Below, piece by piece: positions 22,257-22,293 of a stretch of 22,293 nt of DNA (position 1 is the stretch's first letter; every line of letters begins with the position of its first letter). The stretch is from CAYXVU01 sp964468725 (GTDB lineage Bacteria > Acidobacteriota > Blastocatellia > UBA7656). The stretch spans positions 1 through 22,293 of the forward strand of contig CAYXVU010000087.1 in assembly GCA_964468725.1 (NCBI GenBank), read 5' to 3'. The notes under the pieces are model-generated. The model was not told the origin of the DNA and did no database searches. It worked only from the letters and a program-made list of their open reading frames with translations. The position numbers and the translations under genes were made by a program.

Positions 22257-22293
22257 AACTTCACCTCTGGACGGAGCTTAGAAGTCTCTGATA
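22146..22293 (+). CDS. Alternative plus-strand coding signal running off the window
   Basis: After an in-frame TAA at 22143-22145, the plus frame stays open to the window end and encodes an amphipathic, Lys/Glu-rich stretch followed by 'FRAEDFSTFLQNFTSGRS'. Codon third positions are GC-rich as in neighbouring genes. There is no ATG near the beginning; GTG 22188-22190 is the first plausible start and lacks a clear ribosome site. It overlaps the minus-strand candidate at 22023-22256, and the window is too short to decide. Confidence 0.25.

Overview
The window reads as GC-rich bacterial chromosome with dense genes and a heavy load of signal-transduction proteins. The mixture of a TPR-CHAT protease, zinc-ribbon/FHA/Ser-Thr-kinase proteins, a haem-binding-domain protein, a thrombospondin-3/DUF5666 protein and period-9 intergenic repeats suggests an acidobacterium, perhaps of the Blastocatellia. 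That placement is inference; no rRNA or other phylogenetic marker is present. I saw no tRNA, rRNA, CRISPR array, insertion sequence or phage gene.

Layout. 1-3263 (+): the C-terminal end of a small protein overlaps a 949-residue TPR-CHAT protease gene. 3438-5551 (-): an OmpR-type two-component pair with overlapping stop and start, ending convergently with the CHAT gene over a period-9 repeat. 5552-6654: a non-coding stretch with strong inverted and direct repeats, then a 54-residue membrane protein and a haem-binding (CxxCH) protein. 7038-8225: an exported calcium-binding-repeat protein with DUF5666, closed by a clear intrinsic terminator. 8317-10663: a GT-C-like integral membrane protein and a GT2 polyprenyl-phosphate glycosyltransferase. 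10878-12143: a secreted subtilisin-family protease. 12304-12894: an RDD membrane protein. 13071-14243: ATP sulfurylase with its own promoter-like sequence.

14553-19853 (+) is the most distinctive part. A TTGCGA-18-TATAAT promoter precedes a zinc-ribbon/FHA protein, a zinc-ribbon/Ser-Thr kinase/FHA protein, a zinc-ribbon/RDD membrane protein, and an FHA/GAF/SpoIIE-type phosphatase. Together they could form one phospho-signalling module with a writer, three FHA readers, an eraser and a membrane partner. 19886-21839 (-) is a LytS/LytTR-type kinase and regulator pair convergent with the phosphatase gene. The last 270 bases carry an ambiguous coding signal on both strands.

Start sites were chosen from Shine-Dalgarno-like sequences, domain starts and spacing. 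Where the annotated start lies inside a longer open frame, the entry says so.
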